Positions 16,646 to 25,960 of a DNA stretch of 64,000 bases are shown piece after piece. The notes beneath the pieces were generated by a model. It saw only the letters and a list, made by a program, of their open reading frames with translations, was not told the DNA's origin and did no database searches. The position numbers and the translations under genes are program-made. The first letter of the stretch is position 1. Each line of letters opens with the position of its first letter. Source of the stretch: CP2-2F sp034432555 (GTDB lineage Bacteria; Chloroflexota; Anaerolineae; Aggregatilineales; UBA2796); the NCBI GenBank assembly GCA_034432555.1, contig DAOUBW010000026.1, positions 118,045 through 182,044 on the forward strand, given 5' to 3'.

Positions 16646-16651
16646 ATTATA
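16646..16651 (-). promoter_or_regulatory. -10 element for the carbamoyltransferase gene
   Basis: TATAAT on the minus strand preceded by GCGC, 48 bases upstream of the ATG at 16598. The -35 is not recognisable. Confidence 0.4.
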
Positions 16652-16804
16652 GCGCGTTCAGGAAGGGGCGATAGGTCAGTTTATGAGGGGAAACTTGCCC
16701 CGCCGCCACACGCGGTTTACACTTACGGTATAACATAGGTATGCGCGGTCTAACTGTGCTACCCGTAAAAGTTTGCCCTATGTGCGGCAGTTTGAGGTGT
16801 TGCT

Positions 16805-19800
16805 ATGTCTAACCCGATGGAGAGTCCGCCCGAACAGTGGCGCAGTGCTGGTTGGTCTGCGCCTGATGATTTAGCCGTCGGCGAGGCAGCCCGTCTGCGT
16901 GCTGAAAGTGCAGCGCAGCCGAATGTGCCGCTGCCGACCGACGCCGAACCAGAACGTCCCGGTGGCTGGTATGTGCCGCGTGAGGCACTAGAGCGTGTTT
17001 CGGCGCTGCTGCTCCACGCCGAACAGGCTGCCCAAGCCGCGCAGACCAACGGTGAGGAAGCCTCCCTAGAGCGCCTTGATCTGCCGCCCAATGCAGCGCT
17101 TGCCAGCGAAGCAGATTATTCAAACTATGTGCCGGGCGTTGGGTTTGTCTCGCCCGCGGCACGCGCTGAAGAACCACCCCCTGATGAGGGATCGTCCGAC
17201 AGCCTGAGCGCTATGGCTGCTGCCAACGATAACGATCCTGAGCCTGCCACTCAAGCGGCACCGCTCGGCACTTCCGATTTAGAGATGCCAACCCTCGAAC
17301 CAATCAGCCAGGCTGAGGCACACGCTCTCGATACCGCTGCGGAAGCACCACAGGCAACGCACAGCGCACCCGTGGCGGTAGAGACCTCCGAACCGCTTGA
17401 CCTTGTGCAGCGCTTCCACAATGTCGAGCGGCAGGTTGGCATCCTGCGCCGCAAGTACAAGAACAACCAGATCAGCAAAGAGGAGGCAAAGCAGGAACTC
17501 CGCCGCCTCATGATCACCGATTCAGATAATGTGTGGTGGATGATCGGCTTTGATACTGATCTTTGGTATAAGTATGACGGCGCTAATTGGGTGGTAGCCA
17601 CGCCGCCCGGCTTGCCGCCGCGCACCAGCAGCGATAGCGCGCTGCCCCAGGCGCCTTCCGAACTGCGCGCACCCAAAGTTGCCACCAGCGAGCAAAAGGC
17701 GGTCGCTGCCAGACCCGCTGCCACACCTGCCGCCGACCTCAGCCAACGCTATGATGACTCCCCACTGCCCAAGCAGGCACCCTTAGTAGATGATCAGGGA
17801 ACGGTGGTTGGCAAATGGGCATCGCGGCTTGCCTTTGAAGGCAGCGGCTCAGGACCGACGGTGCCAAACCGCCTGCTGGACGTGACGCAGCCTAATGCCC
17901 GCGTCGATAGTGGCGCAACCATCCCCAACCCTGCCCTTTCTGGGCAAACCATGCCTGCTGCCCTTCAGCGGCGCATGGCTGAGGCAGGCGCAGTGGGCAT
18001 TCCCTCTCCTTCGCCCAGTGGCAGCATTCAGCCTGATTATGGCATTGAACCTAAGCTGCAAGACAGCCCTGAGCGGGTGGGCGGTCTGATCATCCGCATT
18101 GCGCTGGTGGCGCTTTTTGCCTCGCTAGGCGGCATTCTGCTGGTGATTATCGGCACCATTTTGTTCTATATGAACATTATCGGACGCTATGAGGCACGTA
18201 TTGCCGCGCTCGGACAGGTGATTGATGCCGAGTCGCAATCGGTGCAAATTTTTGATGCATCCGGGCGCTTGATCCACCAAATGAATGATCCAAACCTTGG
18301 CGCACGCTTACAAGTGCCGCTCAGCGAAGTTTCGCCCTACATGATTCATGCGACGATTTCGACTGAGGACAAGCGCTTCTACGAAAATCCAGGCTTCGAT
18401 CTGATCGCCATGTTCCGCGCCATTTTGCAGAACTTCTCCAGCGGCGAGACGATCAGCGGTGCTAGTTCAATCACACAGCAGTTAGCACGTGCCAAAGTGC
18501 TGGACGCCGGCGCAGCGCTAGATCGCTCGGTTGGGCGCAAGATTGACGAGGTGATCGTTGCCTCTGAGATTTACCGCCGCTACAGCAAGAGCGACATCTT
18601 GGAGTTCTACCTGAACACCGTTTACTACGGCAACCTTGCCTATGGCGTTGAGGCTGCCGCGCAAACCTACTTCAAAAAGTCCGCCAAAGACCTTGACCTT
18701 GCCGAGTCATCCTTCCTAGCGGGTTTGGTGCAAGCGCCTGCCACCTATGATCCTTCTATCAAGCCGCCGCAAGGGCAAGACCCCGCCTGGCTGCTCCGTA
18801 TGCGTGAGGTGCAGCGCCTGATGGTGGAAGCCGGCTGCATTCAAATGGAGCATCCGCCTTACAATGGCGCGCCGCTCTGCATCACTCAGACGCCGACTGA
18901 CCAAAACACAATTGCGCTTTCTATTTCGGGCAATGTGCGGCAAACCGCTTTGGTCATCGCCAATATGTTCGCCTTCCGTCCCACCTTTGGCGATATGACC
19001 TATCCGCACTTTGTGGTCTATGTCCGCCAACTCTTGGAAGCACAGTTCGGACAAGATTCGCTCTACACCTCAGGCTTCAGCGTCTACACTACTATTGATC
19101 CACGCATTCAGGACGCCGCCGATGCCGCCGTCAAGCGCCAGATCGCCGGGCTTGCCGCCCAAAACGTCCGTAACGGTGCGGTGCTGGTCATCCGCCCAAG
19201 CGATGGCGCCATTTTAGGAATGGTGGGTAGTGTCGATTTCTACAACGCCCAAATTGACGGGCAAGTGAACGTGACCACTGCACCGCGCCAGCCCGGCTCT
19301 GCCCTGAAGCCGTTCGTCTACCTAACGGCACTGGAGCGCGACGCCCAAAACCGCTACTGGACGCCTGCTACAGTGATCTGGGACTTACAGACCTGCTTCG
19401 GCTCACAAGCGCAGCCCTACTGCCCACGCAACTACGATAACACCTTCCACGGACCGCAATCTATGCGCTCGTCGCTGGCAAATTCGTACAATGTGCCGGC
19501 TGTGAAAGCGCTTGCCTACACGGGCATTGAGCGCTTTAAGGCATTGGCAACACGGGTTGGCATCACCTTCCCACTCACGCAGCCGGAGCAAGCAGGCTTG
19601 ACAACAGCGCTCGGTGGCGCAGAAGTGACCATGATGGACTTGGTGCGCGGCTATAGTGTGCTTGCCAATGGCGGTAACGCCGTGCCGATGCACGCCATCA
19701 ACCGCATCACGCGCAAACGCGGCGGCGTGGAAGAAGTTGTTTATCAGTACCAACCGACAACACCCACACAGGTTGTGGAGCCGGGCTTGGCATACCTAAT

Positions 19801-20968
19801 CACACACATGCTGGCGGACAATGCGGCGCGCACGCCTGCCTTTGGCGCCAATAGCCCGCTGCAATTGCGGAATGGGCATACCGCTGCTGTTAAGACTGGC
19901 ACGACCGATAATAACAAAGATAACTGGACAGTTGGCTACACGCCGCAATTTGTGGTCGGTGTGTGGGTTGGCAATACACGCGGCGAGCCGATGGTTGGCA
20001 CCAGCGGCATCGTCGGCGCTGCGCCGATCTGGAATGAGGTGATGACTGCCGCGCTTGCCGGCGTGCAGCCGATGGCATTCCCGCAGCCGCCCAACGTTGG
20101 GCAGACCACAATCTGCGCCGATTTCGGCACGCAAGACTTTGAGGGCTGCGTAACGCGCCGCGCCGAACTTGTCTTTGCGCCAAATCCGCCGCCGCCCGGC
20201 GACTCGATCTTCCGCATAGCGCGTGTGGATAGCTTCTCGAACCTGCTTGCCAACGAATTCTGCCCTGAATATGTCGAAGACAAGGCATTCTTGGCAATTG
20301 ACGACCCAAGCGCCTTTGCCTGGATGAACAATACGCCCACAGGACAATCTTGGGCGCGTCAGCGCGGTTTGCAATTGCCTGTGGCGCCGCCGCCAACGGA
20401 AGCCTGCCGTCCCGGCATGGAACGCCCGAACGTCAACCTTGTTAGCCCGCTGCCGCAGCAGCCCGTCAGCGGCATTGTGCAGATTGCAGGCACCATCAGT
20501 ATGCCGAACTTCTCACGCTACGAAATCGAGATTGGCGTTGGGCATACGCCGCAAGGTTTCACCCGTGTGGATGGTCCGTACAACCAAGTGCCGCCGCCCA
20601 ACGCAATCATTGGTGGCTGGGACTCACGCAGCCGTCCCGATGGCGCCTATACATTGCGCTTGGTTGTCTTTGATACACAGGGACGCCGCCTAGAGTCAAG
20701 CGTACCGATCTTCGTCCAGAACGCCTCAATCCAGCCAACGCCGCCGTTCTTTGGCACGCAGCCGCCGTTCTTTGTGACCGAGACGCCTAGCTTCTTCTTC
20801 CCAACGGCGACGCCGGACTTCTTCTTCCCGACGCCTACACCACCGTTCCTGTTCCCGCCGACGGAGACGCCGCAGACGATTGATAATTTGCCGCCCGGCT
20901 TCACACCTGACGCCCAGCCAACGCCAACGGCGCCTATCTCGATCTTCCCACCGACTCAGTCGCCATAA
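16805..20968 (+). CDS. Class A penicillin-binding protein (transglycosylase/transpeptidase) with long cytoplasmic N-terminus
   Basis: A 1387-residue bifunctional peptidoglycan synthase, far longer than the usual 700-850. Residues 1-425 are an Ala/Pro/Glu-rich cytoplasmic region containing a small folded unit near 205-265 (LRRKYKNNQISKEE, then WWMIG and LWYKYDG). One membrane helix spans ~428-458. The GT51 transglycosylase follows (STEDKRFYENPGFD near 518, SSITQQLARAK). The transpeptidase has SALK near 831, SYN and KTGTT near 1030. The tail has an Ig-like unit and then Thr/Pro/Phe-rich repeats (TPSFFFPTATPDFFFPTPTP). GAGGTG precedes the ATG. The N-terminal unit may link wall growth to a cytoplasmic partner; this is inference. 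Confidence 0.92.
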   Translation: MSNPMESPPEQWRSAGWSAPDDLAVGEAARLRAESAAQPNVPLPTDAEPERPGGWYVPREALERVSALLLHAEQAAQAAQTNGEEASLERLDLPPNAALASEADYSNYVPGVGFVSPAARAEEPPPDEGSSDSLSAMAAANDNDPEPATQAAPLGTSDLEMPTLEPISQAEAHALDTAAEAPQATHSAPVAVETSEPLDLVQRFHNVERQVGILRRKYKNNQISKEEAKQELRRLMITDSDNVWWMIGFDTDLWYKYDGANWVVATPPGLPPRTSSDSALPQAPSELRAPKVATSEQKAVAARPAATPAADLSQRYDDSPLPKQAPLVDDQGTVVGKWASRLAFEGSGSGPTVPNRLLDVTQPNARVDSGATIPNPALSGQTMPAALQRRMAEAGAVGIPSPSPSGSIQPDYGIEPKLQDSPERVGGLIIRIALVALFASLGGILLVIIGTILFYMNIIGRYEARIAALGQVIDAESQSVQIFDASGRLIHQMNDPNLGARLQVPLSEVSPYMIHATISTEDKRFYENPGFDLIAMFRAILQNFSSGETISGASSITQQLARAKVLDAGAALDRSVGRKIDEVIVASEIYRRYSKSDILEFYLNTVYYGNLAYGVEAAAQTYFKKSAKDLDLAESSFLAGLVQAPATYDPSIKPPQGQDPAWLLRMREVQRLMVEAGCIQMEHPPYNGAPLCITQTPTDQNTIALSISGNVRQTALVIANMFAFRPTFGDMTYPHFVVYVRQLLEAQFGQDSLYTSGFSVYTTIDPRIQDAADAAVKRQIAGLAAQNVRNGAVLVIRPSDGAILGMVGSVDFYNAQIDGQVNVTTAPRQPGSALKPFVYLTALERDAQNRYWTPATVIWDLQTCFGSQAQPYCPRNYDNTFHGPQSMRSSLANSYNVPAVKALAYTGIERFKALATRVGITFPLTQPEQAGLTTALGGAEVTMMDLVRGYSVLANGGNAVPMHAINRITRKRGGVEEVVYQYQPTTPTQVVEPGLAYLITHMLADNAARTPAFGANSPLQLRNGHTAAVKTGTTDNNKDNWTVGYTPQFVVGVWVGNTRGEPMVGTSGIVGAAPIWNEVMTAALAGVQPMAFPQPPNVGQTTICADFGTQDFEGCVTRRAELVFAPNPPPPGDSIFRIARVDSFSNLLANEFCPEYVEDKAFLAIDDPSAFAWMNNTPTGQSWARQRGLQLPVAPPPTEACRPGMERPNVNLVSPLPQQPVSGIVQIAGTISMPNFSRYEIEIGVGHTPQGFTRVDGPYNQVPPPNAIIGGWDSRSRPDGAYTLRLVVFDTQGRRLESSVPIFVQNASIQPTPPFFGTQPPFFVTETPSFFFPTATPDFFFPTPTPPFLFPPTETPQTIDNLPPGFTPDAQPTPTAPISIFPPTQSP

Positions 20969-20982
20969 ACACACTACTTTTT

Positions 20983-21013
20983 CACCTGCACCGCCTTTGT
21001 GACGGTGCAGGTG
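20983..21013 (+). terminator. Hairpin terminator after the PBP gene
   Basis: 11-bp perfect stem CACCTGCACCG / CGGTGCAGGTG with a 9-base loop, 15 bases after the stop. A T5 run lies before the stem and ATTTATG after it. Confidence 0.65.
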
Positions 21014-21103
21014 ATTTATGTATGCCCTCCACTAAAAGCCGCACAGCCATGCCACACGACGCCGCAACTTCACCAGAAAATCGGGAAATCTGTAACATCC
21101 TTT

Positions 21104-21119
21104 TGTGACTTCTCTCACA
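21104..21119 (+). promoter_or_regulatory. CRP/FNR-type palindrome upstream of the LysR gene
   Basis: TGTGA-N6-TCACA, a perfect match to the classic CRP-family half-site pair. A TATAGT at 21142-21147 could be the -10; its start site near 21154 would place the palindrome centre about 42 bases upstream, the usual activating position. No CRP-family gene is in the window, so this is a pattern match only. Confidence 0.35.
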
Positions 21120-21244
21120 TCCCCTAGTCCGTCAAACGCTCTATAGTAGGGAGTAATACTTGATGTAAAAGCATATTCAATTTGCTTATCGCCACACCCA
21201 GCCGCACTCTAGCAAACAGTGGCAGAAGGAGATGAGGACAGCTC

Positions 21245-22162
21245 ATGCTACATCTAAATGAACTCGAAATCTTTGTCGCAGCGGCGGAACACGGCAGCTT
21301 TAGCGAGGCAGCGCGTTTTTTGCACCTTTCGCAGCCCGCTATCAGCCAGAGCATTCACAGCCTTGAGCGCCGCTTCAATATTGAGCTGTTCTCACGGCAA
21401 GGGCGCACCGCCCGCCTTTCGGATGGTGGCAAAGCACTGCTGCCCTTAGCGCGTGAGTTGCTCGCCGCCGCGCGCCGCGTTGAGGAGACGATGAACACGC
21501 TCAACGGCATGGTGGCTGGGCATATTCATCTCGCCTGCTCAACGGCATCCGGAAAATATCTGCTGCCTGCTACGCTTGCCCAATTCCGCGCCCAATACCC
21601 TGCGGTGCGCGTGGATGTGCAGGTGTGCAGCCGTGATGTGGTCGTCCAGCAGTTGCTTGAAGAAGATGTTGATTTTGTGGTGAGCAGCCGCCAACTTGAT
21701 CACCGCGATCTAGAGTTTGTGCCGTTTTATACCGACGAGGCGACGCTAATTGTGCCTGCCGACCATCTTTGGGCGCACAGCAAGCGCATTTATCCCGATG
21801 ATTTGTTGGACGAGGCGCTCATTCTGCGTGAAGAAGGCTCTGGCACTTATACGGCGCTCTATGAGGCACTTCGCGCACACGACATCGCGCCGGAGATGCT
21901 TCGCGTCGCCATGACGCTTGGCAACGCAGAGGCTGTGGCGCTGGCGGTGGAGGAAGGCATTGGCATTGGCTTTGTCTCCAAATTGGCGGCAGCACGCAGC
22001 GTAGCGCTCGGGCGTGCTGTGGAAGTGGCGATTGAAGGCTTTGATCTGCGCCATTCACTCTATTTCGTGCGGAATCGACGCACGCCTATGACCCATTCAC
22101 AACGCGCTTTCTGGGAATTTATCCAAGCGAACATGCCCGAATATGCGACGGTCGGCAAATAG
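21245..22162 (+). CDS. LysR-family transcriptional regulator
   Basis: A 305-residue LysR-type regulator. Residues 1-60 are the winged helix-turn-helix (LNELEIFVAAAEHGSFSEAA, then QPAISQSIHSLERRFNIELF); residues ~90-300 are the periplasmic-binding-like effector domain, beginning GHIHLACSTASGKYLLP. The overall pattern recalls CysL/CbbR-type members, but the effector and targets cannot be told. It is not divergent from any gene, unlike most LysR genes: the PBP gene upstream runs the same way and ends in a terminator. A CRP-like palindrome and possible -10 lie in the 230-base upstream gap. Confidence 0.88.
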   Translation: MLHLNELEIFVAAAEHGSFSEAARFLHLSQPAISQSIHSLERRFNIELFSRQGRTARLSDGGKALLPLARELLAAARRVEETMNTLNGMVAGHIHLACSTASGKYLLPATLAQFRAQYPAVRVDVQVCSRDVVVQQLLEEDVDFVVSSRQLDHRDLEFVPFYTDEATLIVPADHLWAHSKRIYPDDLLDEALILREEGSGTYTALYEALRAHDIAPEMLRVAMTLGNAEAVALAVEEGIGIGFVSKLAAARSVALGRAVEVAIEGFDLRHSLYFVRNRRTPMTHSQRAFWEFIQANMPEYATVGK

Positions 22163-22182
22163 CCTTCAAGCAAACTGGGCAT

Positions 22183-22237
22183 CCCCTAGCCCTTTCCCTG
22201 CTTGCGGGGAAAGGGAATCAGAAGTAGGGTAAGGGCT
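22183..22237. repeat. Dispersed palindromic intergenic repeat, copy 1
   Basis: CCCCTAGCCCTTTCCC, loop, GGGAAAGGG: a 9-bp core stem (22190-22198 with 22207-22215) and an outer AGCCCTT / AAGGGCT pair. The same block recurs near 38860, 58165 and 58290. It sits between convergent genes. Confidence 0.7.
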
Positions 22238-22254
22238 GTCGGCGTGTTTGGCAG

Positions 22255-23247
22255 CTATTCATGCCCTAGGATGGTATGCGGGATGTAGGGCGCTTCCAAG
22301 AGCGCAATCTCATCAGGGCTGAGCGTGATCTCTAGCGCGGCAACGGCATCCTCAAGCTGATACATCTTGCTGGCGCCAATGATGGGCGCGGTGATATGGG
22401 GCTTATTCAGCATCCATGCCAACGCAACCTGAGCAGGTTTCACGCCGTGCTGCGCCGCCACTTCCGTCACGCGCTCCACGATAGTAAAATCGCTCGGCTG
22501 GTAGTAGAGGTTGTGCGCGTAGGCGTCTGTGCGTGCGCGTAAGGTTTGCGACGCATCCTCTTTAGAGGGTGTGCGGTTGCCCGCCAAAAAGCCACGCGCT
22601 AACGGACTCCACGGGATGAGCGCCACGCCTTGATCAATACACAGCGGGATCATCTCACGTTCTTCTTCCCGATAAACCAGATTATAATGCCCTTGCATAC
22701 TCACAAAGCGCGCCCACCCGTGCCGATCAGATGTGTAGAGTGCCTTAGCAAACTGCCACGCAAACATGCTAGAAGCGCCAATGTAAAGCGCTTTGCCAGC
22801 ACGCACCACATCGTTCAACGCTTCAAGCGTTTCCTCAATCGGCGTCTGGTAATCCCAACGGTGAATCTGGTAGAGGTCTACATAATCTGTGCCGAGACGT
22901 CGCAGTGAATGATCAATGCTCTGCATGATGTGCTTGCGCGACAGACCGCGATCATTCACATCGCTGCTCATGGCGTTATAGACCTTCGTGGCGATGACGA
23001 CTTCATCGCGGCGGGCAAAATCGCGCAAGGCACGCCCAGTCACTTCCTCGCTAACGCCCACTGAATACATATCGGCGGTATCAAAGAAATTGATGCCAAG
23101 CGCTAAGGCGCGCTCAATGAATGGGCGCGATTCCGCCTCATCCAGCACCCACGGACGCCACTGAGAAGTGCCGTAGGTCATCATGCCCAAGCACAGCCGC
23201 GAGACTTTCAAGCCGCTGCGTCCAAAATTCACGTATTGCATTTTCAC
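22255..23247 (-). CDS. Aldo/keto reductase
   Basis: A 330-residue NADPH-dependent aldo/keto reductase with a TIM-barrel fold. The catalytic tetrad is visible: Asp and Tyr in FFDTADMYSVG, Lys in VIATKVYN and His in LYQIHRWD. The C-terminal cofactor-binding phrase AWMLNKPHITAPIIGASK is present. It resembles the YajO/AKR11-14 type acting on sugars or aldehydes, but the substrate is not predictable. The start MKMQYVNFGRSGLKVS is typical. It lies 88 bases after the murC stop on the same strand, with no functional tie evident. Confidence 0.9.
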   Translation of the reverse strand: MKMQYVNFGRSGLKVSRLCLGMMTYGTSQWRPWVLDEAESRPFIERALALGINFFDTADMYSVGVSEEVTGRALRDFARRDEVVIATKVYNAMSSDVNDRGLSRKHIMQSIDHSLRRLGTDYVDLYQIHRWDYQTPIEETLEALNDVVRAGKALYIGASSMFAWQFAKALYTSDRHGWARFVSMQGHYNLVYREEEREMIPLCIDQGVALIPWSPLARGFLAGNRTPSKEDASQTLRARTDAYAHNLYYQPSDFTIVERVTEVAAQHGVKPAQVALAWMLNKPHITAPIIGASKMYQLEDAVAALEITLSPDEIALLEAPYIPHTILGHE

Positions 23248-23334
23248 TTTCCTATCTGGTCAAGCCACACAGTGTCTCTGAGCAGTTTAACACAGCGGTT
23301 GGGTTGCTGCCGCTCACCGCTATTGAGCAGCTAT

Positions 23335-24747
23335 TTAGGTAAGGGCTGCTAACAACCGCTCGCCGATTTGCGGCGCGCTGCCAGCACTGAACAAGATTAC
23401 GACGCTGCCAGGGCGCACATTTTCCGCCAGAAAATCGGCAGTGTGCAGCAGATCGCCGCTGTGCTGGGCTGCACAGCCTGCTTGTTCGCGCAGCATGGCA
23501 GCCAAATCTGCCGCTGTCGGATCGCCTGCTTGCGGCTGTTCGCGTGCGCCGTAAATATCCGTGATTAGCACATGATCCGCCCCGCCAAAGGCAGTTATGA
23601 AGGCTGCCAACAGCAAGCGCGTGCGGCTGTAAGTGTGCGGCTGCCAAACTGCCCAAACAGCCGCCTGTGGATAGCGGACACGCACTGCCTGCAAAGTGGC
23701 ACGAATGGCAGTTGGATGATGCGCGTAATCGTTGATGACCGTGATGCCGCGTGCCGTGCCCATCACCTCAAAGCGGCGTGCCGTGCCGCGAAAGCTGCCA
23801 AGTGCAGCGGCTGCCTCTGCCAACGGCACGCCATAGATACAGGTTGCTGCTAAGGCTGCAAGGCTGTTTTGGGCGTTGTGATCACCGTAGATCGGTAGTT
23901 TTGCCTCAGCGCGGACAGGCTGCCCATCCTGCAAGCCTTCAATCAAAAGGCGATCCGCACCTTGCAGTGTGGCGCGCCAATCAGCCTCAGCGTTATGAAT
24001 ACCATAGGTGAGCGCTGGCTGACCCTCGCTGCGGCGCGCTTTGGCAAGGCGCAGCGCTTGCGGATCATCCGCACAAGCGATCAGCACGCCGTCATATTCG
24101 GGAATGCGCTGAATAAACTGCTGAAAGGCAGCCTGCATTGCCGCAAAAGTTGGGAACATATCAGGGTGATCATGTTCAAGGTTGGTTAGCACAGCAATGG
24201 TCGGCGTTAAGCCCAAGAACATGTAATCGTACTCATCCGCCTCGATTACGAAAGCATCACCAGTGCCGTGCCGTGCGTTGTCGCCGCTGTTGAGCAGCGT
24301 GCTGCCCACAATGTAAGACGGATCGCGCCCTGTTTCGCGCAGCACGTGTGCGATCAAAGCAGTGGTAGTCGTTTTGCCGTGTGTGCCAGCCACCGCGATT
24401 TGAAGCGCATTGCCCAAGAGCAGCGGCAGTGCCTCCCGCCGCCGCAGGACAGGAATACCCCTTGTGGCTGCCGCTTCCACCTCTGGATTTTCAGGCGAGA
24501 CGGCGGAAGAAATCAGCACGGCATCGGGTGCATTCAGGTTGGCTGCCGCGTGACCTTCATAAACTCGCGCACCGAGCGCTGCTAACGCATCGGTCTGAGC
24601 ATTGAGGGCGCGGTCAGAGCCGCTAACGCGCACGCCACGCCCGATCAGCACCCGCGCAATGGCACTCATGCCAGCACCGCCAATGCCGACGATATGCACT
24701 TGTGCGCCGCTTTGAAAGTGCGCCGCCGTCAATTCAGCGTCACTCAT
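23335..24747 (-). CDS. murC: UDP-N-acetylmuramate--L-alanine ligase
   Basis: A 470-residue Mur ligase adding L-Ala to UDP-MurNAc with ATP, the first stem-peptide step. The N-terminal Rossmann domain shows HIVGIGGAGMSAIARVL; the ATP loop is AGTHGKTTTTALI; ADEYDYMFL and TNLEHDHPDMF are central-domain signatures; NDYAHHPTAIRATL and AVWQPHTYSRT mark the C-terminal part. Length is normal. It is detached from the ftsW-murG cluster by ~22 kb. Its start overlaps the stop of the upstream gene of unknown function by four bases (ATGA), so the pair is probably translationally coupled. Confidence 0.95.
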   Translation of the reverse strand: MSDAELTAAHFQSGAQVHIVGIGGAGMSAIARVLIGRGVRVSGSDRALNAQTDALAALGARVYEGHAAANLNAPDAVLISSAVSPENPEVEAAATRGIPVLRRREALPLLLGNALQIAVAGTHGKTTTTALIAHVLRETGRDPSYIVGSTLLNSGDNARHGTGDAFVIEADEYDYMFLGLTPTIAVLTNLEHDHPDMFPTFAAMQAAFQQFIQRIPEYDGVLIACADDPQALRLAKARRSEGQPALTYGIHNAEADWRATLQGADRLLIEGLQDGQPVRAEAKLPIYGDHNAQNSLAALAATCIYGVPLAEAAAALGSFRGTARRFEVMGTARGITVINDYAHHPTAIRATLQAVRVRYPQAAVWAVWQPHTYSRTRLLLAAFITAFGGADHVLITDIYGAREQPQAGDPTAADLAAMLREQAGCAAQHSGDLLHTADFLAENVRPGSVVILFSAGSAPQIGERLLAALT

Positions 24748-25781
24748 AGCGCCGAGATAGTTTTGCCCACTTTTAGCAGACTGGGCAGCTTGGGCAGAAA
24801 ATCGGCAAAGTTAACGTAGCGCCCACTCCGATAATCTTCAAGGTAGCGGCGCATAACACCTACTGCCGTTGGCAGTGCCGTAAGGTGTTCCACTTTCTGC
24901 ATGTATTGGGTGAAACTTTTTGCCTCCAGCGCGCTGACTGAATCCTCAAGGAAAAGGGCGGTGATGCTGGCGATGAAAATGCCGATGAACTGCCCGTGCC
25001 ACGTCGGATGCAGCGCGGCGTATTTTTCGTCTACAATGGGCAGCGGGCGGTCGCTGATGGCTGCGACGGTTTCAGCGTGTTGTTGCAAATAGGCGCCCAT
25101 CAACAGTGCGCCATATTCTGCTAAAGCGCTGCGGTAAGCAAGGGCGGGATCATCTTTGTAAGGCCACGGCGGGCTATCGCCCCAGGCAATCGGTGGCGGC
25201 ATGATCACAACTAATTCACCGCCCACATGCAAGCCAAGCGTTTGATCGCTCGGGTAGCAAATGTTCGGCATGAAGGTGAGTGATTCAACAACTTGCCCAA
25301 CAAACGGCTCCAGAAAGGTGTGGAGGTCTACACTGGCAAATGCCTCGCGCAGATGGCGGACGGTTGCCTGCCATTGCGCGGACTCTGTCTCCCACCATTC
25401 GGCAAGGCGCGTCTGTTCGTAGAAGTGCAGCAAATGTTCGTGCCAGCGCGGCGGAATCCAACGCGGCTGTGGCATATCTGCACTGAGTGCGGGAAAACTT
25501 AGCCGCAAGGCGTAGTTGAAAATCGCGTTAAGCGGCATTCCCTGATCAAGCAAGACTTGCGCGGCGTGTACGGCAGGGTGGCTGGTGAATTCGGCAAGCC
25601 ATTTGCGCGTGGCGCGTGCGTGCGCGTGCGTGCCATGCTTGCGCCGTTCCTGAGATTTATCGGGATAGTTGGTGGCTGCTAAAATTGCCGAGAGCAGCCG
25701 CACACGGTCATCAAGGCGCACCGTGACCTGACGAGTCACAGCGCTCTCGGTGGTGGCGCTAGAGGCAGTTGAGCTAGTCAA
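24744..25781 (-). CDS. Protein of unknown function, coupled to murC
   Basis: A 345-residue protein I do not recognise with certainty. No signal peptide or membrane segment is apparent. The first ~17 residues are Ser/Thr/Ala-rich, then a charged helical part carries RLLSAILAATNYPD and HAHARATRKWL, Trp- and Pro-rich stretches (PQPRWIPPRWHEHL) and a C-terminal helix-rich half. The His-containing pieces could bind metal, as in DUF4932-type proteins, but that is a guess. It overlaps murC by ATGA, which means shared expression with a wall precursor enzyme. Confidence 0.6.
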   Translation of the reverse strand: MTSSTASSATTESAVTRQVTVRLDDRVRLLSAILAATNYPDKSQERRKHGTHAHARATRKWLAEFTSHPAVHAAQVLLDQGMPLNAIFNYALRLSFPALSADMPQPRWIPPRWHEHLLHFYEQTRLAEWWETESAQWQATVRHLREAFASVDLHTFLEPFVGQVVESLTFMPNICYPSDQTLGLHVGGELVVIMPPPIAWGDSPPWPYKDDPALAYRSALAEYGALLMGAYLQQHAETVAAISDRPLPIVDEKYAALHPTWHGQFIGIFIASITALFLEDSVSALEAKSFTQYMQKVEHLTALPTAVGVMRRYLEDYRSGRYVNFADFLPKLPSLLKVGKTISAL

Positions 25782-25877
25782 ACAGCGCGCTCCTTGTATT
25801 GCTATGGGTTCAAACCGGAATCCGAGATAATCATAACATAAAGGCAGCGGCTATGCTGTAACGGAATTGTGCGAAAA

Positions 25878-25896
25878 GGGCGTCACGCAGACGCCC
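25878..25896. other. Small hairpin upstream of the acyl-CoA ligase
   Basis: GGGCGT / ACGCCC stem of 6 bp with a 7-base loop in a divergent intergenic gap, about 20 bases before a -10 element. It could be a regulator site or chance. Confidence 0.25.
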
Positions 25897-25915
25897 TGAT
25901 TAGGTACAGATCGGC

Positions 25916-25921
25916 TATACT
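25916..25921 (+). promoter_or_regulatory. -10 element for the acyl-CoA ligase gene
   Basis: TATACT preceded by GGC, 40 bases before the ATG at 25961, which itself has AAAGGA eight bases upstream. Confidence 0.4.
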
Positions 25922-25960
25922 TTGGGCATAAAATAGACTTGCTACGAAAAGGATTTCATC

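Noticed and set aside
19796..20374. Long antisense open frame opposite the PBP gene
   Set aside because: Same reason: no start context, no recognisable motif, opposite a conserved transpeptidase domain.
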